Shown piece by piece: positions 1 to 12,240 of a DNA stretch of 64,000 nucleotides. This DNA is from Tanypteryx hageni (lineage: Eukaryota; Arthropoda; Insecta; Odonata; Petaluridae), in contig CM054113.1 in NCBI GenBank assembly GCA_028673005.1, forward strand, positions 177,365,956 through 177,429,955, written 5' to 3'. The notes beneath the pieces were generated by a model. That model was not told where the DNA came from, searched no databases, and saw only the letters and a program-made list of their open reading frames with translations. Every line of letters starts with the position of its first letter. Within the stretch, counting starts at the first letter, position 1. The translations under genes were made by a program, and so were the position numbers.

Positions 1-667
1 TTTGAAAGGGAGAAACGAATGGATGAGGGAAAGAGTTATACGAGATCAATTCGGAATAGGAGGACGGTTTTGAGGCACCGAATGAGGTCATTGGGCAAGG
101 AAAATGGAGCGTGGTTGGGTGTGCGTTATGAAAAATAATGTACAGGCATCCCCCCCCCCCGACTTACGCGATAGTTGCGCACCCAAGAGTGGCCGCGTAA
201 CTCGAAATTGCGAAACTCGAAATTATGTTATAAGCGGAGGTTGTATGTCCCAAAATTTGCCTTGCCGGTCACATGGGAATAAAGCTGATGAGAAAGGTTT
301 GTTTAACTCTTCCTGTGTGACTTTTGATGCTCATTATAATTACTCCTTTGGTTTCAATGCTTTTAATTTTAATCGAAAAGCACGAATTCAATTAACTTTA
401 ATGCTGTTCATTTTAGCAGTTTACGAACCCTAATTTTTTGTATTAGAAAAATAATTTCATTTCATTATTTTGTAGTCTTCAATAAAAAATAAGTAAAATA
501 ATTCATATTAAATCGCGTTAACGCGAAATTCGCGTAAGTCACTATCAAGTAAGTCGAGGGATACCTGTATAGCAAAACATTGCCAAAAGAGGGTTTCCCC
601 AACATGTATTTGATTCTACATGGCTAAATAAATGCGACACCTATTTATCCAAAGCGTGTAAAAAAGG
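1..667. other. Stretch without a recognisable gene
   Basis: Nothing identifiable is present. It includes a C homopolymer near 151-160 and AT-rich sequence from about 430 to 560. A 109-codon open frame at 104-433 has no recognisable domain and looks like chance. Confidence 0.6.
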
Positions 668-960
668 GGGCGTGCCGGTGTTGTAGTTTCTAGGACACTG
701 GCTACTACTCGCATACTGCTCGAAAAGGCAGCGGGCACGAATCCTATGCAAGTAGGCTTTTTTTTCCGAGGTCGCCCGGCCCTCTGTTTTTGCGGCTTGA
801 GGAGACCGCTCAAATTCAGCGTTCGGTACTTCGGAAGAGAGGTTAAGCAGTTGGTCCCTTGGTGCTTTTCGTAAAGAGTAGGCTAATCCTGGTTTCCCTA
901 CTCCCTTCTGTGTGTATGTCCAGTTGATGACAGTGCAAAATGACCATAGCAGTCGACGCA
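668..960 (+). mobile_element. tRNA-derived SINE (family 1, copy 1)
   Basis: The start has a tRNA-like promoter: a degenerate A box near 675-700 (GGTGTTGTAG...TCTAGGAC) and a B-box-like GGGCACGAATCC at 733-744. A body follows with CCGAGGTCGCCCGGCCCTCT and then CTTCGGAAGAGAGGTTAAGC. The head and proximal body recur at 44333, and the distal body recurs inside the mariner at 13860-13960. Shared modules at unrelated loci support a mobile SINE. The 3' boundary is approximate and no clear target-site duplication was found. The element is non-coding and would depend on LINE machinery. Confidence 0.7.
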
Positions 961-1713
961 CTTAAAATATCAATTACTACTACTACGTGTAAACATTTAT
1001 TATGTGAGGTATTGATTTGAGTACTCGCCGAAATTTACTTGAGTATGTAACGTGAAAAGGCTCGTAGACCATACGAACAAATGATTTTGTCCCTCAAGTA
1101 TTAAGTTTACACGAATTGGCCCAAATATAGTAACATCTGCGTCGCGCAAAGGACTATAATAATTAGATATCCTTAAATTTTCGGAATTCCTTTTTAGGAA
1201 TTTAAAATTAATCCGTTTAATTCCACACAAAACGCTTAAAATGTTTTTCCCAATTTTTAAATCTCTTACGATAAAAAGTAGTTGTAGAAATAAATTGATT
1301 CGTTTAGGATAATTCAATAAAATTGATTTTATTTAGATAAGAAGGAGTGAAGAATAACTAAAAGAAACATTTACCTATAGAACGCGGACAAAATATTGGC
1401 AATGTATTCCTCGATATATCTCGAGCGTCAGTTACACCATTTCTGGGTAAAGGATTTTTCTATTGAGGAGAAAAAGTTCCGGCTATAAGGTTCCGGGAAT
1501 GAGGTAACTTAATGCACGTAGTGGATAAGTGGGGAATTTGAGAGCTATGGATACAACGATGAACGCGCAGGATGTGAAAAGGTCGATTTTGATCTCAAGC
1601 AGGGAGAGAGAGAGTGTTTGATGGTATTTTTTGGATGAGATGGAGCGTATAAGATGTTAGGAGAATGTCAGAGAAAGCTCGGTATGAAAAGTAACGGGAA
1701 CGTGTGTAAGAGG
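961..1713. other. Stretch without a recognisable gene
   Basis: AT-rich unique-looking sequence to about 1560, passing into purine-rich sequence. No coding or structural RNA signal was seen. Confidence 0.5.
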
Positions 1714-1758
1714 GATCGTGTGTGTGTGTGTCTGTGTGTATATATATATATATATATA
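1714..1758. repeat. Compound microsatellite (GT)n-(AT)n
   Basis: A GT run interrupted by CT is followed by about ten TA units. The VCVCVC/YIYIYI peptides predicted across it are simple-repeat translations. Confidence 0.95.
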
Positions 1759-2440
1759 GGGATTGACATAGAAGGGCTCTGCGGGAATGGCGAAGGAAAA
1801 TGTAGAGTCGTGGTCAAGTACGATGTACTGGCAGAGAAGAAGGATGGAAGGAGTCGTGGGAATAGGATATTGCGCGGGGAAGGATAGAAATGGGAAACGG
1901 ATTCTACGGGGAAAAGGGGAGAGAGTGCGAGGAAGGCAGCGGTTCACACAGCACACACGAACACACATTCTTCTCGGGTGTAATGAAACTTTGTGCCCTT
2001 GGGGGTGGAAAAGGGGGGAGAGATGAGTAGGAAAGGATGGAGTTGCAGAGAAAGAGGACCACTTTAAAAATGGGAATGTGACCTCACGGCTCACAACCGC
2101 GGGAGCGAAATGACTCCGTACGTGTGTGTGTGTTTGTGCCGGTGTGGTGCACGGATGCCATCATATAAAGATCGGGGTGAAGGGGGGAAAAGAGAGAGAG
2201 AGACAGAGGGAAAGAGGGCATGGGAGGGAGAGAAAGAAGCAACCGTCTTGAAAACTAGACTATAGAAGAGGAAGGTGAAGTTCCTCTCAATTCTTTTGGA
2301 CTTCAATGCGGAGATAGATTTTTTGGATAAATGGAGACGAAGGAGAAACGAGAACGCGCGGTTTGGATGGAGGTGAGAGTATTCGATGAATTTCGGGTCA
2401 TGTGGGTTCTTGAATTGCAATTTTTCGGAGTTGAAGGAAC
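1759..2440. repeat. Purine-rich (AG) low-complexity tract
   Basis: The plus strand is dominated by GA, GGA and GGGAGA runs, with a short (GT)n at about 2120-2134. Reading frames on both strands here are low-complexity. No gene recognised. Confidence 0.7.
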
Positions 2441-4891
2441 AACGGTAGTCGATAACGTTACCATTTTAAATTCGTGTACCATTTAGGTCATGTCATATAA
2501 ATATATGATCATATGGACCGGTGTAAAATGCTGCAGTTACTTATAGGGACGTGTTTTAATAGATCATTTTGCATTGAAATGCTTACGATGTCGAATGACA
2601 CCTTTTTATGGGTTGAAATAGGATTTAATAACAAAAATATTAGTCTTTAAAAATATTATAATCTTCTATCTGTCTTATGTCTCTATTTATCCGTTGTATT
2701 TTGTATTTGATTTTATTATGGGGCATTAGAATGTAGATTCAGAAATAGATAGTGCAAGTTAATGCAAAGTTCACTTAGGTAAAAACAATTAAAGCCTTTC
2801 TAAGCCGTTGTTTGAAAAATTATATATGATGAAGCTAGATGTTCCTATCTAATAATTCTTATTAATTTATCTCACTAAGAACAGCGGAAGGATTTTATTG
2901 CAGTGTGAATTTTGGAAGAAAAAATTTAAAAAGCCACTTCTCCGGAACATGCCTCTGGTTTGAACATTCCTTTTTCTGTTTTGGAGGGAACAATGGCGCA
3001 TCACGAAATAATAATTGCTTTTATTTAAAATATAAAATTTCCCTGCAATTTATTTTGATTCGAATTATAATCCGAGATTATGATCTAAATTTGTATGATA
3101 TAGTTCTATTACATTATATACAACATTGTATAAATTTGTTCGCACGTGTATTCATTTAATTAAAGGCGTAACTCCAAATTATTTTTATAAATTACTATCG
3201 CGACGCCTTTATCGAGTTTGAATATTTGTTACAGTAAAATTGAAATAGATTCAATCATAAAATTATTTTTCTATTACGCTATAGGGCCATGTTGAAGGAA
3301 ATCTATCTATTTTTCGTTTATATAACTTTCTAGAATAACCCGTTGTATGAAATAGAAAGATAGTTGCAGAAGTTCAGATCATTATACGCACCGTGTAGGA
3401 CCTTTACGGAACTCCCAATTAAAAAAACGTATCCCTTACAACTTGTACATATATGCTACTCCGGATTATCTTGGGACCGAGAATGAATAATTAATTTGAA
3501 GTCATTTTCTATTTCATGTCCGAAATATTTTCATTTTTCACAAAAAATGGAACGATAGTTGCGTAGTGAAATTGCGAGAGAAATGAGAATATTCTAGTCT
3601 TAATTAGGTATTGTAAGTGGCGGACGCGATATTGAACTTGGGGCATATTTTAGTTGTGCATAATGTAATTTCGTAGCAGGAAACATGATCACCAAAATTC
3701 CGAGAAATTAAAAAATTGCTCTCGACGACGATATTATACACAATGAATTTCCATAGATTAAAACGCCATTTACAGATTTTAACACAGCATTTTCCATGTG
3801 ACTAAACCACTACTGTTACATTTTGCGTGTATCAACTTTTTCGGAATGGGATAACCATGCCATTATTCGGGCAGAAACTAGCATTGTGATGACTGAGTTG
3901 ATGGAAAAAATTGATTCCATTTATCATAGAGGGCATCGATCCTATGTGCTGGAAAATCCTAAACCAGTCGTTCGAATTTTGAGCTGTCAAAAGAAGAAAA
4001 TTTATGATCAATTGAAAAAATAAAGTGCCCCAATATTAATATTGCGTTTCCAGTGAGTACAGATAATGATATCCTATGCAAGAATAATTTACGAAGGACT
4101 CTACAAATCATTTAAAGGGATCGGCAATATTTCATTTGAGAGTTCATTTATTACCTTTTAAATATATATGCGGTTGCGGTATTATCTCTCTCTGCAATAT
4201 ATGTAATTCAAAACTTAATACAACTTGTTATAACACGTTTGTTAAAATGTAAATTATGCTACAATTTTTAACAGAAAAAAATAAATGTCGGATTTTGGTG
4301 ATATTATATGATTTTTCTCCTTAAAAATATGTACAGGCAGACAGTAGTCGTATAACCAAACGTATCGTCTGTAGAAGTGACAATGAAATTAAAGGAGCTC
4401 CAGCTCTTGTCAGTAAATCTTTGAAAAGCTGAGGTAATTAATTTAGCGCACAGTAATAATGATTATTTTAATTTATTTCCTAGCACTAGTATCTTCTTTC
4501 GTTATAGATGTTAATTGTTACTCTTTTAAAATGGGGAGTATTCGATAATGAAACAGCTGCAGGATAGGAATAACGAGACCGCGGAAGTGAACAAATCACA
4601 CGAATAAAATAACGCATGCGTTAGAGCGCTGATAGTTTTGGAATTGGGAATACATTGCCTTTTATCGGAAAGGGTAATGGTAATCATATATGGAAGTTTC
4701 TTCGTGGCGAAAATAAGTGAGGGAGAGAGTTGAAAAAAGGCTGAAATGGAGACGAAAGAAAAAGAGAGAGAGAAAATCACGAAGGTAGGAAAAACATTGT
4801 ATATTAGTCTGAGTATTAATTAAAGCCAAATTAAACATCTCATAAATTAATGAAAACATCATTTCTTATTCAAGGAAGCATTAGAACTATG

Positions 4892-4892
<1 letters not shown>
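2441..4892. other. AT-rich stretch without a recognisable gene
   Basis: Mostly AT-rich unique-looking DNA. A 66-codon frame at 3823-4023 has mixed composition but matches no domain I know, so I do not call it a gene. No repeat family found elsewhere in the window was noticed here. Confidence 0.5.

Positions 4893-4944
<52 letters not shown>
4893..4944. repeat. (TA)n microsatellite
   Basis: About 26 uninterrupted TA units. Confidence 0.98.
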
Positions 4945-4946
<2 letters not shown>

Positions 4947-5930
4947 CTTACATATCTGGATATTATTTTTCGCCGTTGATATACACATAAATAACAGTAT
5001 TTTATTTTTTTATAGAAGTGGAGATAGTAAATGGACCGAATCAAACAGTTTTCCCAACGGAGAAGGCGTAATCCACATAATTTCATATCTATACCTTAAC
5101 AAAACTTTGAGAATACCGTGTATATTGATGCGTCTTATTTTTAAGTAGGGTGAGCAAAAAATCCTGATATAAGTTTAGATAGAGTGCACCGCCGCTATAT
5201 ATGTTCCTATATCAATTTGATTCTCAATTCGACGTAATCCTTTTTACCTTTGGCCTGTTATTTACGTGGTCTTATTTCTTAGGTTGGAGAGGCACACAAA
5301 CGGAAAAAATCGGACCCGTGAGGATTAAGCTTAGCGGTGGACTAGGTGCTACGTGCTTTCGATGTACTACAAATGACCTTGCCGCCGAATGGTTCCGCTA
5401 ATTAAAAGGGAATACCGGAAGCAACAGTCTCTTTCTCCTCCCAACCCTACACCCTAACTTCGATCTGCTTCCCACGGTCCCTGCAACATGCGCGGATTTC
5501 ACCCTAAAACCGGCGAGAGGGGATGGGGGGAGGAAGGGACACCTTCCAATTTCCAGAATAGCAGGGATGTGTCCGACCGCGGTCGTTTAGGATGGGGACA
5601 TATTGTTCTACTGCAGACGCCGAGAAAATGAAACTGCATTGTTCCCTTCTTTTCGAAAATTTCCCCTGGGCACGTTTTTCCACGGGAATATTTCCTCTCC
5701 GTTTATTTTCCGTGGGCCTTCTTTTTTTATAAACCCCTTGAATCACTGGAATCGTCTATCCCTTTGACGGCAGAACACTATATCTTTTCAGTCCACCATC
5801 CTCCCTTCGGAAATAAGCTTATTGTCACGCCGGTGCGTTTTCTTCGGCCTGAGATAAATTTGAGGACAGGGTGATTGATTCTAGTTAACTTGGCTCGAAG
5901 TTTAGCTAATAACAGAAATATTATATAAAT
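4945..5930. other. Stretch without a recognisable gene
   Basis: Mixed-composition DNA with a GC-richer block at about 5290-5540. Nothing recognisable as coding or as a known element. Confidence 0.5.
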
Positions 5931-6020
5931 ATAGAATTTTATTTCTATATACCATTGCAATATTTAATCAAGGTGTATAATTTTATTTCTATATACCATT
6001 GCAATGTTTATTCCAGGTGT
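5931..6020. repeat. Two-copy tandem duplication, ~45-bp unit
   Basis: Two consecutive units, 5931-5976 and 5977-6020, share TTTTATTTCTATATACCATT and the ending AGGTGT. They differ by a few substitutions and a 2-nt length change. Confidence 0.9.
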
Positions 6021-6365
6021 ATAATATTATAGTTGGAACCGGAGAAATGTAAATTTTTCTTCTAATAAATACTGATAAATAGGTACATTTTTCGCTGTCT
6101 ACATATTCCATTAAATTTTGATATAGCTGCACTGGATATTCATAATAATAAAAGATAATCGTAACTCGCTTCGCTGGTAGAATCCCCTCAGTTTTTATAA
6201 TTGTAAATTTTTTGAGATTAAAAACTTGAAATTCACTTCGTGATTTTAAAATTAATTTATTATGCATATGTTATGAAAATTATCATTCACGAATAGATAT
6301 CGGTGTTATACTAAGCACACGTATAAATATGCATTAAGTATATATGTTACGGTAAAGATACGTAA

Positions 6366-6990
6366 TCGGGAAATGTGGGCATTTACCGGTAAATGTGCAC
6401 ATTTAACACCAAGCTCTGTAGATGTAAGTTTAAGTTTCTAGAAATACGTATTATCCGTACATTTCTCGGTAAATGTGCACTTTTACCGATGTGCCTTGGT
6501 AAATGTGGAAATAAATAAAAATGAGAAATGCTACACTTTAATAATTACGTTAATTTATAACAAAAATCATTGAGGGTTCGGTTCCACTGGTATATTTTAA
6601 GATGTACGGTTCCCAACCCGAGGGGGGAACACAGTGAATGTGAGGAGGAACCAAAAACAGTTGGACTTACCCAACCCTGTGAGGCCGAGTAAAATTTTCC
6701 TTCATGTTCAAATTTAGTTTAGTTAGTTATGCACATTTATCAGGAAATTTACACATTTACCGTACTTCTAAACTGCAACAGATGTTCGCGACGTTGCCAT
6801 GTTGTGGCCTGTGTTGCGACGTTTATCCACATTTACAAGTGTCTCTAGGTAAATGTGTACATTTCCCCAAACAATCGGTAAAAGTATGTTATACTTACAT
6901 TTACCGAATTTGGTGGTAAATGTGCACATTTACCGGGAAATGTACACATTTACCGGGCTACGCACGTTTACCGTGACTTATATATCCTAT
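6366..6990. repeat. Cluster of palindromic GGTAAATGTG / CACATTTACC units
   Basis: The 10-mer GGTAAATGTG and its reverse complement CACATTTACC recur many times on both strands, alone or as back-to-back palindromes. Clear instances lie at 6385-6405, 6468-6485, 6730-6762, 6850-6865, 6895-6925 and 6930-6960. Between about 6545 and 6710 is unrelated spacer containing a B-box-like GGGTTCGGTTCC. The array is irregular, so it is neither a simple satellite nor a microsatellite. The right edge runs into copies of a Helitron-like terminal motif, so it may be the inside of a decayed transposon. Confidence 0.8.
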
Positions 6991-7070
6991 ATACATCCTA
7001 TTTGTATCCTCCGTAAGAAGCAGTTATTTATTATAACTATACTATCTATTTCCTCCGTAAGAAGCAGCTA
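6991..7070. mobile_element. Two fragments of Helitron-like family A 5' terminus
   Basis: TCCTCCGTAAGAAGCAG occurs twice, near 7007 and 7051. It matches the right-hand end of the complete family A copies at 46315-47806, where it reads CCTCTGTAAGAAACG. These are remnant termini, on the minus strand relative to the element. Confidence 0.5.
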
Positions 7071-7071
7071 T

Positions 7072-7074
<3 letters not shown>

Positions 7075-7130
<56 letters not shown>

Positions 7131-7137
7131 TATATAT
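7075..7137. repeat. (TA)n microsatellite
   Basis: About 30 TA units with one break at about 7123-7125. Confidence 0.97.
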
Positions 7138-7140
7138 CCT

Positions 7141-8356
7141 ACAAGTAGTTGGTGCTGGCATTCTGCAAGCATTTCATGTCGCCATGAAAACATTAATTTT
7201 TTACACAGATATTTCATTAGTAGATATATTTTTAATATAAAAGTTTGCACCTCTGAATCAAGACAACTAATAACACAACAACAAATAACAACGCAACGAC
7301 AAATAACACTTTTTATAATCACCTTTATAATACCGTTATAGAATAACGGAAGCACCCTCAAATATCACGGCGAAATACGTCACGCGAAACACCGTCGTGG
7401 AGACGTGGTTGAAATGACTTGGGAGGGACGAAGGGGAGAGTTGAGGGGGAGAGGAGCGTGCCCCCACCCATTTGGTCGGTGCCTCCCCACCACCGCATTT
7501 AGTGACCTTGGCGTGATTAAACTGGCTAAATCGCCCTTATATGTTCTGTAAGGTGTAGATTAAAAATTGTATTCGGGTAGAGAATAACATTTTCTACAAT
7601 AAATTTTGAAACACTTTGAATCAATGATTAATAGTTTTCGAGATAAAAATTGTTAATGCGTAATAATCGTTAAAAATACGTATAGCAATCGGAAATTCAA
7701 TTTCCTTGCCCTTATATGTTCCGTAAGGTATTGATTAAGAAGTTTATTCATATGAAGCATAGAATGTGCCACGTAGTGATTGCAAAATCTTGTACTTGCA
7801 ACTTATTGTTTCTGAGATAAAAAGTTTTAAACTTTAATGTACAAATGGGGCAAAAACAACCCATAAATATTAACAGTTATGAAATTTTCAGTTTTTCTGG
7901 TTGGTTGTGACCAAATATTACTATAATCTCGCAAAATTTCTGCTCCTTATTTCTCGTTGATTGGTCTACAAACTAGAATAACTTTTTCCCATGCTAACTT
8001 ATGTGAGATTTTTCGGGGCATCTGCAGTCAAACCCAGGTCACTGTAAGCAAAAATGATACTAATTCCTAATAGATATTGCGGACATCTAGCAACACTAAA
8101 AATTAAATTTTTCTATCTTATCGGCAAGGGCTAGAAATTAATTTACAAAAATGTCGTAATGCTTTTCTTATGGAGAAAAACGCAAATTTCGGAATTTCTG
8201 GAGTCGAACCCATGTTACTTAGGTGGCAAGTCACATATTTTCTGCAGGTTTCTCTAGGACATTTACAAACACAGAAACTTTCAGCTCTTGTAGTTTGGGC
8301 TGGAAATTAGTAACCAGCGATATATATGCTATATCCCCCTCTGTAAGGAACGTGTA
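7141..8356 (-). mobile_element. Diverged Helitron-like element, family A
   Basis: The left edge has an imperfect version of the family A terminal hairpin (GCTGGCATTCTGCAAGC at 7152-7168) followed by ATTTCATGTCGCC. The right edge ends CCTCTGTAAGGAACGTGTATA. Both match the ends of the two complete copies at 46315-47093 and 47094-47806. Inside, a segment containing GCCCTTATATGTTCYGTAAG occurs twice about 180 bp apart, near 7532 and 7708. There is no Rep/helicase coding, so it would be non-autonomous. It lacks an intact CTAG end, so the boundary calls are weak. Confidence 0.55.
8197..8216 (-). other. B-box-like tRNA remnant
   Basis: Read on the minus strand, GGTTCGACTCC matches the RNA polymerase III B-box consensus GGTTCGANNCC. 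A similar sequence, GGGTTTGACTGC, lies at about 8029-8040 in the same orientation. No matching A box was seen. They are probably decayed tRNA-derived pieces inside the Helitron-like element. Confidence 0.3.
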
Positions 8357-8359
8357 TAT

Positions 8360-8548
8360 ATAATTTATTGATTTATTTATTTATCCTTATACAATTGGTT
8401 TACAGCACGAGATCCATTACAGCAAATCGATTTAATAATGTAGAAATAACAATAACAACAAAGACAATCACAAACAACGATGACCAAGGCGTTAGTCGAA
8501 CACGCGACCCTAGGATTAGGCGCCAGACGCGCTAGCCATCCTCTACCG
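8360..8548 (-). mobile_element. Complete-looking tRNA-derived SINE (family 2)
   Basis: On the minus strand, a tRNA-like head starts near 8548 with TGGCTAGCGCGT (A-box-like) and CGCGTGTTCGACTAACGC (T-arm/B-box-like). A short unrelated body follows, then a 3' tail of AAATAAATAAATC type ending near 8362. Head, body and A-rich tail in the right order fit a tRNA SINE. It sits at the right-hand end of the diverged Helitron-like element. The sequence is not shared with SINE family 1. Confidence 0.7.
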
Positions 8549-8559
8549 ATGATATCATA

Positions 8560-8600
8560 TATCCTATATCCTCTGTAAGAAGCAGCTATTTATAAAAAAT
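8560..8600. mobile_element. Fragment of Helitron-like family A terminus
   Basis: TATCCTCTGTAAGAAGCAGC matches the family A right terminus, with no adjacent body recognised. Confidence 0.45.
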
Positions 8601-9793
8601 ATAAATAAATAAATATATATATAGCCTCTATCTTCAATTAGCATATGTTACTAGAGGTTAGATGAATTCGATCCACAGATGTATTTGAAATCAAAGATAT
8701 TAAATATTAATGAAGTAATTACAACAGAAATTTATTTTTTATAAAACAGAGCAATCAGTATCGCAGAAGAAAGTTTTCCAGTTTTAAGAAACCGAAATTT
8801 TTCCATTCGGTATGGACTGGGCGTGGCATCACGATATGCGGCAAAATTACAACAAAAAATGGAATGGAAATCCCGGGCGAAAATTGTGGAGACCGCGCGC
8901 TATCTCTTTACGGCTAGTGAGAAAGCCCTTTTCCTATTTAGTCGGCGTGAATGTAAAATTCGCGGTGACGGTGCTCCTCCTCCATCTGCCCTTCCCTCTG
9001 TTTTCCCTCATTCTTACCCACAATCCACCCTTCTTCTTCTGCATTCCTCGATGAGGGACATCTTGGAGGATCTCACTCGTAGCCAACCGAGAGACCCTTT
9101 AAAAGGGACGAGCTATTGATGAGATTGCTGTCGAAGGAATACTCATCTGAGGACGAAGCTGCGGTAAATGACGCAACGTTTTTATTTTTATGATATCTCG
9201 TTCGCGGAAAATGGTGGAAAACTTGGTCGTGGAATTTAATAGGATGACTGAATGAATGTAACTGGGAGTTAGTTAAACCGCCGAATTTTTCCAAATATTG
9301 ATGGAGGGGGGTAGCGTAAATGTTATGGTTTTTTCAGTGTTACTTTAACGAATTATTTATTTATTAGCATGATTTTTCAAGAATTAAAAAAACCTATGAA
9401 TTTTTGTTTTCCATTTTTCTTGAGCTGGTTTACATGTGAAAATGGTGCATTCGAAATTTACCTTGACGCTATATGTCGCGATGGAATATTTTACATTTTT
9501 ATAAAAATTATTATCCTTAACAATTTACGCTCCTTTATCTTGGAGTGTAATGGTTTTCATAAAATTATGTTTATCGTAAATGCTTTTATATTTAAGGGAA
9601 AGATATCTCCTGTGCTGAAATTTTAAATCACAAGTGAATGTATGGATAATTTTAAATTTCCTAGAATTTTAATAGACGAACCACAATAGCTGTTTTGTAA
9701 TTAGGTACGTAACTGAATACTTTCTGAAAAATTATTGAAGGATTTATTATAACACAAACTCATTATAATATAATTTTCATGAAATATAATAGA
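8601..9793. other. Stretch without a recognisable gene
   Basis: Mixed-composition sequence. Two overlapping ~80-98-codon frames at 8812-9119 are rich in Leu, Pro and Phe, lack a known domain and overlap each other, so they are not called. Confidence 0.5.
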
Positions 9794-9960
9794 CTAGCTG
9801 GAGTTACCCGGCTTCGCTCGGGAAAGAGTTTTCTTTTGAGTAGCAAAGGATTTTTATTTCTCGGGGTCCCGCGCTGTCGGTGCCCCGAAATTCTCAAATG
9901 TGTTATTCGGAGAAGAGGTTCACACGTTTTAACTACCACCTAAAGAAACTATTGAAAATT
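9794..9960 (-). mobile_element. Helitron-type 3' terminus, family B
   Basis: Read on the minus strand, the sequence has the stem-loop CCCGAGCGAAGCCGGG, nine bases, then CTAG, with T as the next (target) base. A short hairpin just before a terminal CTAG followed by T is the standard Helitron 3' end. The element extends to the right, but I could not find its TC start, so the right coordinate is nominal. No Rep/helicase coding is visible. Confidence 0.55.
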
Positions 9961-11814
9961 TTTAGTAAGGCTTGTGCTAGTGGGTGTGTCTCAACGGCGA
10001 ATCTATCATATAATCAAGAATATTTAGCGTAATCGAGTAGTTTTATTAAAATAGGAATTACTCCGAGTGCACCATAAACCCTGCATTTTCGTTGTCCATT
10101 CCTTAATTACGCAAGCGATGTTTACATTAACATTTACAATTTTATGTATTGTATTGTAAAGTTATACCAATAATATAATTACACATTAACGTCTTAATTA
10201 GTATTCTCATGGATAGATGCACCGAAGCCTTTAAAGCAGTAATAAAATTATGTGGATTATTTCGATACTATTAGCCAAAACGTAAGCAATAATCATCATC
10301 TTGGTTACCGAACAAATGTAAGTAGATGTATCGATTTATGTTACGATAAGTCTTTGAATGTTAATGGTAAAGTAAACAACGTTCTAATATTTCTTAAAAA
10401 TAATTTGACTCACTTTCAAAATATTCAAAAATTACATTTAGGCATTAATCCATTTGTACCCTTTATCTTGGTGTTGGTTATTCTTCCTCAACCGCGCGCC
10501 ACGGCGTGGATTTTCCTTGCATTTATCTTTAAAACAATTGAGAAATTTAGCTTGGTTACCGCCTGGAAAATGACGAGCGATTTAACGTATAATATGACAA
10601 AGCATGAACATAATTATAATATTAAGTTTTTCTTGCGTAAACTAAGCCATTTCATGTGATCGTAAGTGAACATTTAGGCATATTTATATCCACATCAGTG
10701 AAGGGCTGTATGGCATTTTGGGGTTTCTCCACGCCATTTCCCTTGCATTCTCATGGAAATAATATTTCGTTCACCCAACGGGGTATGAGAGACCCCACTT
10801 TCTGGAAACCTAGACAAACCTTGGCCATGAAACTTTTGAATTCCACAGCTCTTATAGTGTCCGAGTTATTATCGCACTAACATTCTCTTTTATATATTAG
10901 ATATTATTCACAACTCATTATTTTCCATCTTCGAACCAAAACCACCGTAGTTTACCGTCGATATTAAATAAGAAAGCCAAAATACGCAAATTTTGTATGA
11001 CCTTTACTCATCAACATGGAAAGTATTTTCCACGTAAATATAATATACCTATGATTCAAAGATCTTCTCGGGATATTTAATACCTAAGAAAACTGCAGCA
11101 ATGAAATTTTAACGCCCTATGCACATTAGGGCTAAGATGAATACTTTTAACATAGTCTTTCATGGTAAAATTTACACAAATTCGAAAGTCTAATACATCT
11201 CTAAATATTTTGAGATCCCTAAGAAAATTTAAAAGGTTTTGTCTCTCTTTTTAATGATCTCTTGGATACGATACTGAGAAGTTAATTCGTATTTCGTTCG
11301 ACAAGTATAATCTCGGAGACAATGAAACGGTTTACTATTTTGTCGTTATGGTAATTAAATTTGGTGGAAAAGCTCTTCTACCTCCGATATTGCAGTTTAT
11401 AAACGGTATTTTTTGCTCGTAATTAAAATTAACCGGAGAATTCCGACAATAATGCCATTGTGATTATTCGAAACAAAAGGCTTATCCTTGAGTGTGGAGG
11501 TTTTCTCGACGTCCATGACGAGAAAAATAAAAACTTGCCTCGTGTTCACATAATGCTGGCGTTTACCAAATGAGAAAATATTCGCACTAGCCAAGTTGTT
11601 ACCGGCTTGAGGAGTTAATAAGAAAATCCATGCCATCATATTCCGTGTCCATAGCCGAACATAAAAAGAAATGTATATCCGTTGAAGAGGAAAACCTCAC
11701 AAAATTTTCCTGGCGTATTCATCATCCGTGACATCACATAAATCGTCTCGTCTTTTTTACTTTCTCATATACGTAGTATATAGTATATGTATTATGAAAT
11801 AAAATTCGTTTTAC
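9961..11814. other. AT-rich stretch without a recognisable gene
   Basis: The longest frame is 135 codons at 10252-10659. It has normal amino-acid diversity but no recognisable domain, signal or neighbour, and may be chance. No other structure was noticed. Confidence 0.45.
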
Positions 11815-11915
11815 TCAAAAATGGCTAATTTGGATTAAAATCCATCCAATCGTGCAGCCTGATGTCACAAATAATACTAACTAAGCCATATGTCCCAAAA
11901 ATTACTAACTATCGA
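11815..11915. repeat. Dispersed repeat, copy 1
   Basis: A ~100-bp segment starting AAAAATGGCTA and running through GATGT...AAATA...AAGCCATA is shared in the same orientation with 41733-41835. The sequence is diverged and the family is unknown. Confidence 0.6.
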
Positions 11916-11963
11916 CCAGTGGCATTGAAATATACGCTAAACTACGGTTAACTTTGAATTATA

Positions 11964-12240
11964 AGCGTTTTTCTTTTATAAGCGTACACAGTCGACCAAA
12001 CGTATATATGTACGTATATGAGAAAGTTTGGGCAGTGTATATTGCGCCGTTTGTTTCTAAAAAAATCGCTTTCGTACTATTCGGTTTGTCTGTTCACCCG
12101 TCTGTACGGTCAATATCTCTGAAATCCTTCAACCTGGAGAAGACAAATTCTCAGGATAGGTTGATCTATACAAGACCTAAACATGGCAAAACCTTGCTGC
12201 TGCTGGGCGGTAATAGGAAAATCCGCTAAAAAGTACATGC
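11964..12240. repeat. Dispersed repeat D (uninterrupted copy)
   Basis: It begins TTTTCTTTTATAAGCGTACA and contains ACGTATATGAGAAAGTTTG. A second copy exists at 12506-12546 plus 14113-14165, but there it is split by the mariner. This copy serves as the empty-site reference for that insertion. A stretch with TGTCTGTTCACCCGTCTGT resembles the CTGTCCGTCCGCCC region at 52040. Confidence 0.65.

Noticed and set aside
3823..4023. 66-codon frame with reasonable composition
   Set aside because: No domain recognised, and no splice-site or repeat context to support an exon.
10252..10659. 135-codon frame with mixed composition
   Set aside because: No recognisable domain, repeat or neighbour; a frame of this length can arise by chance in 64 kb of AT-rich DNA.
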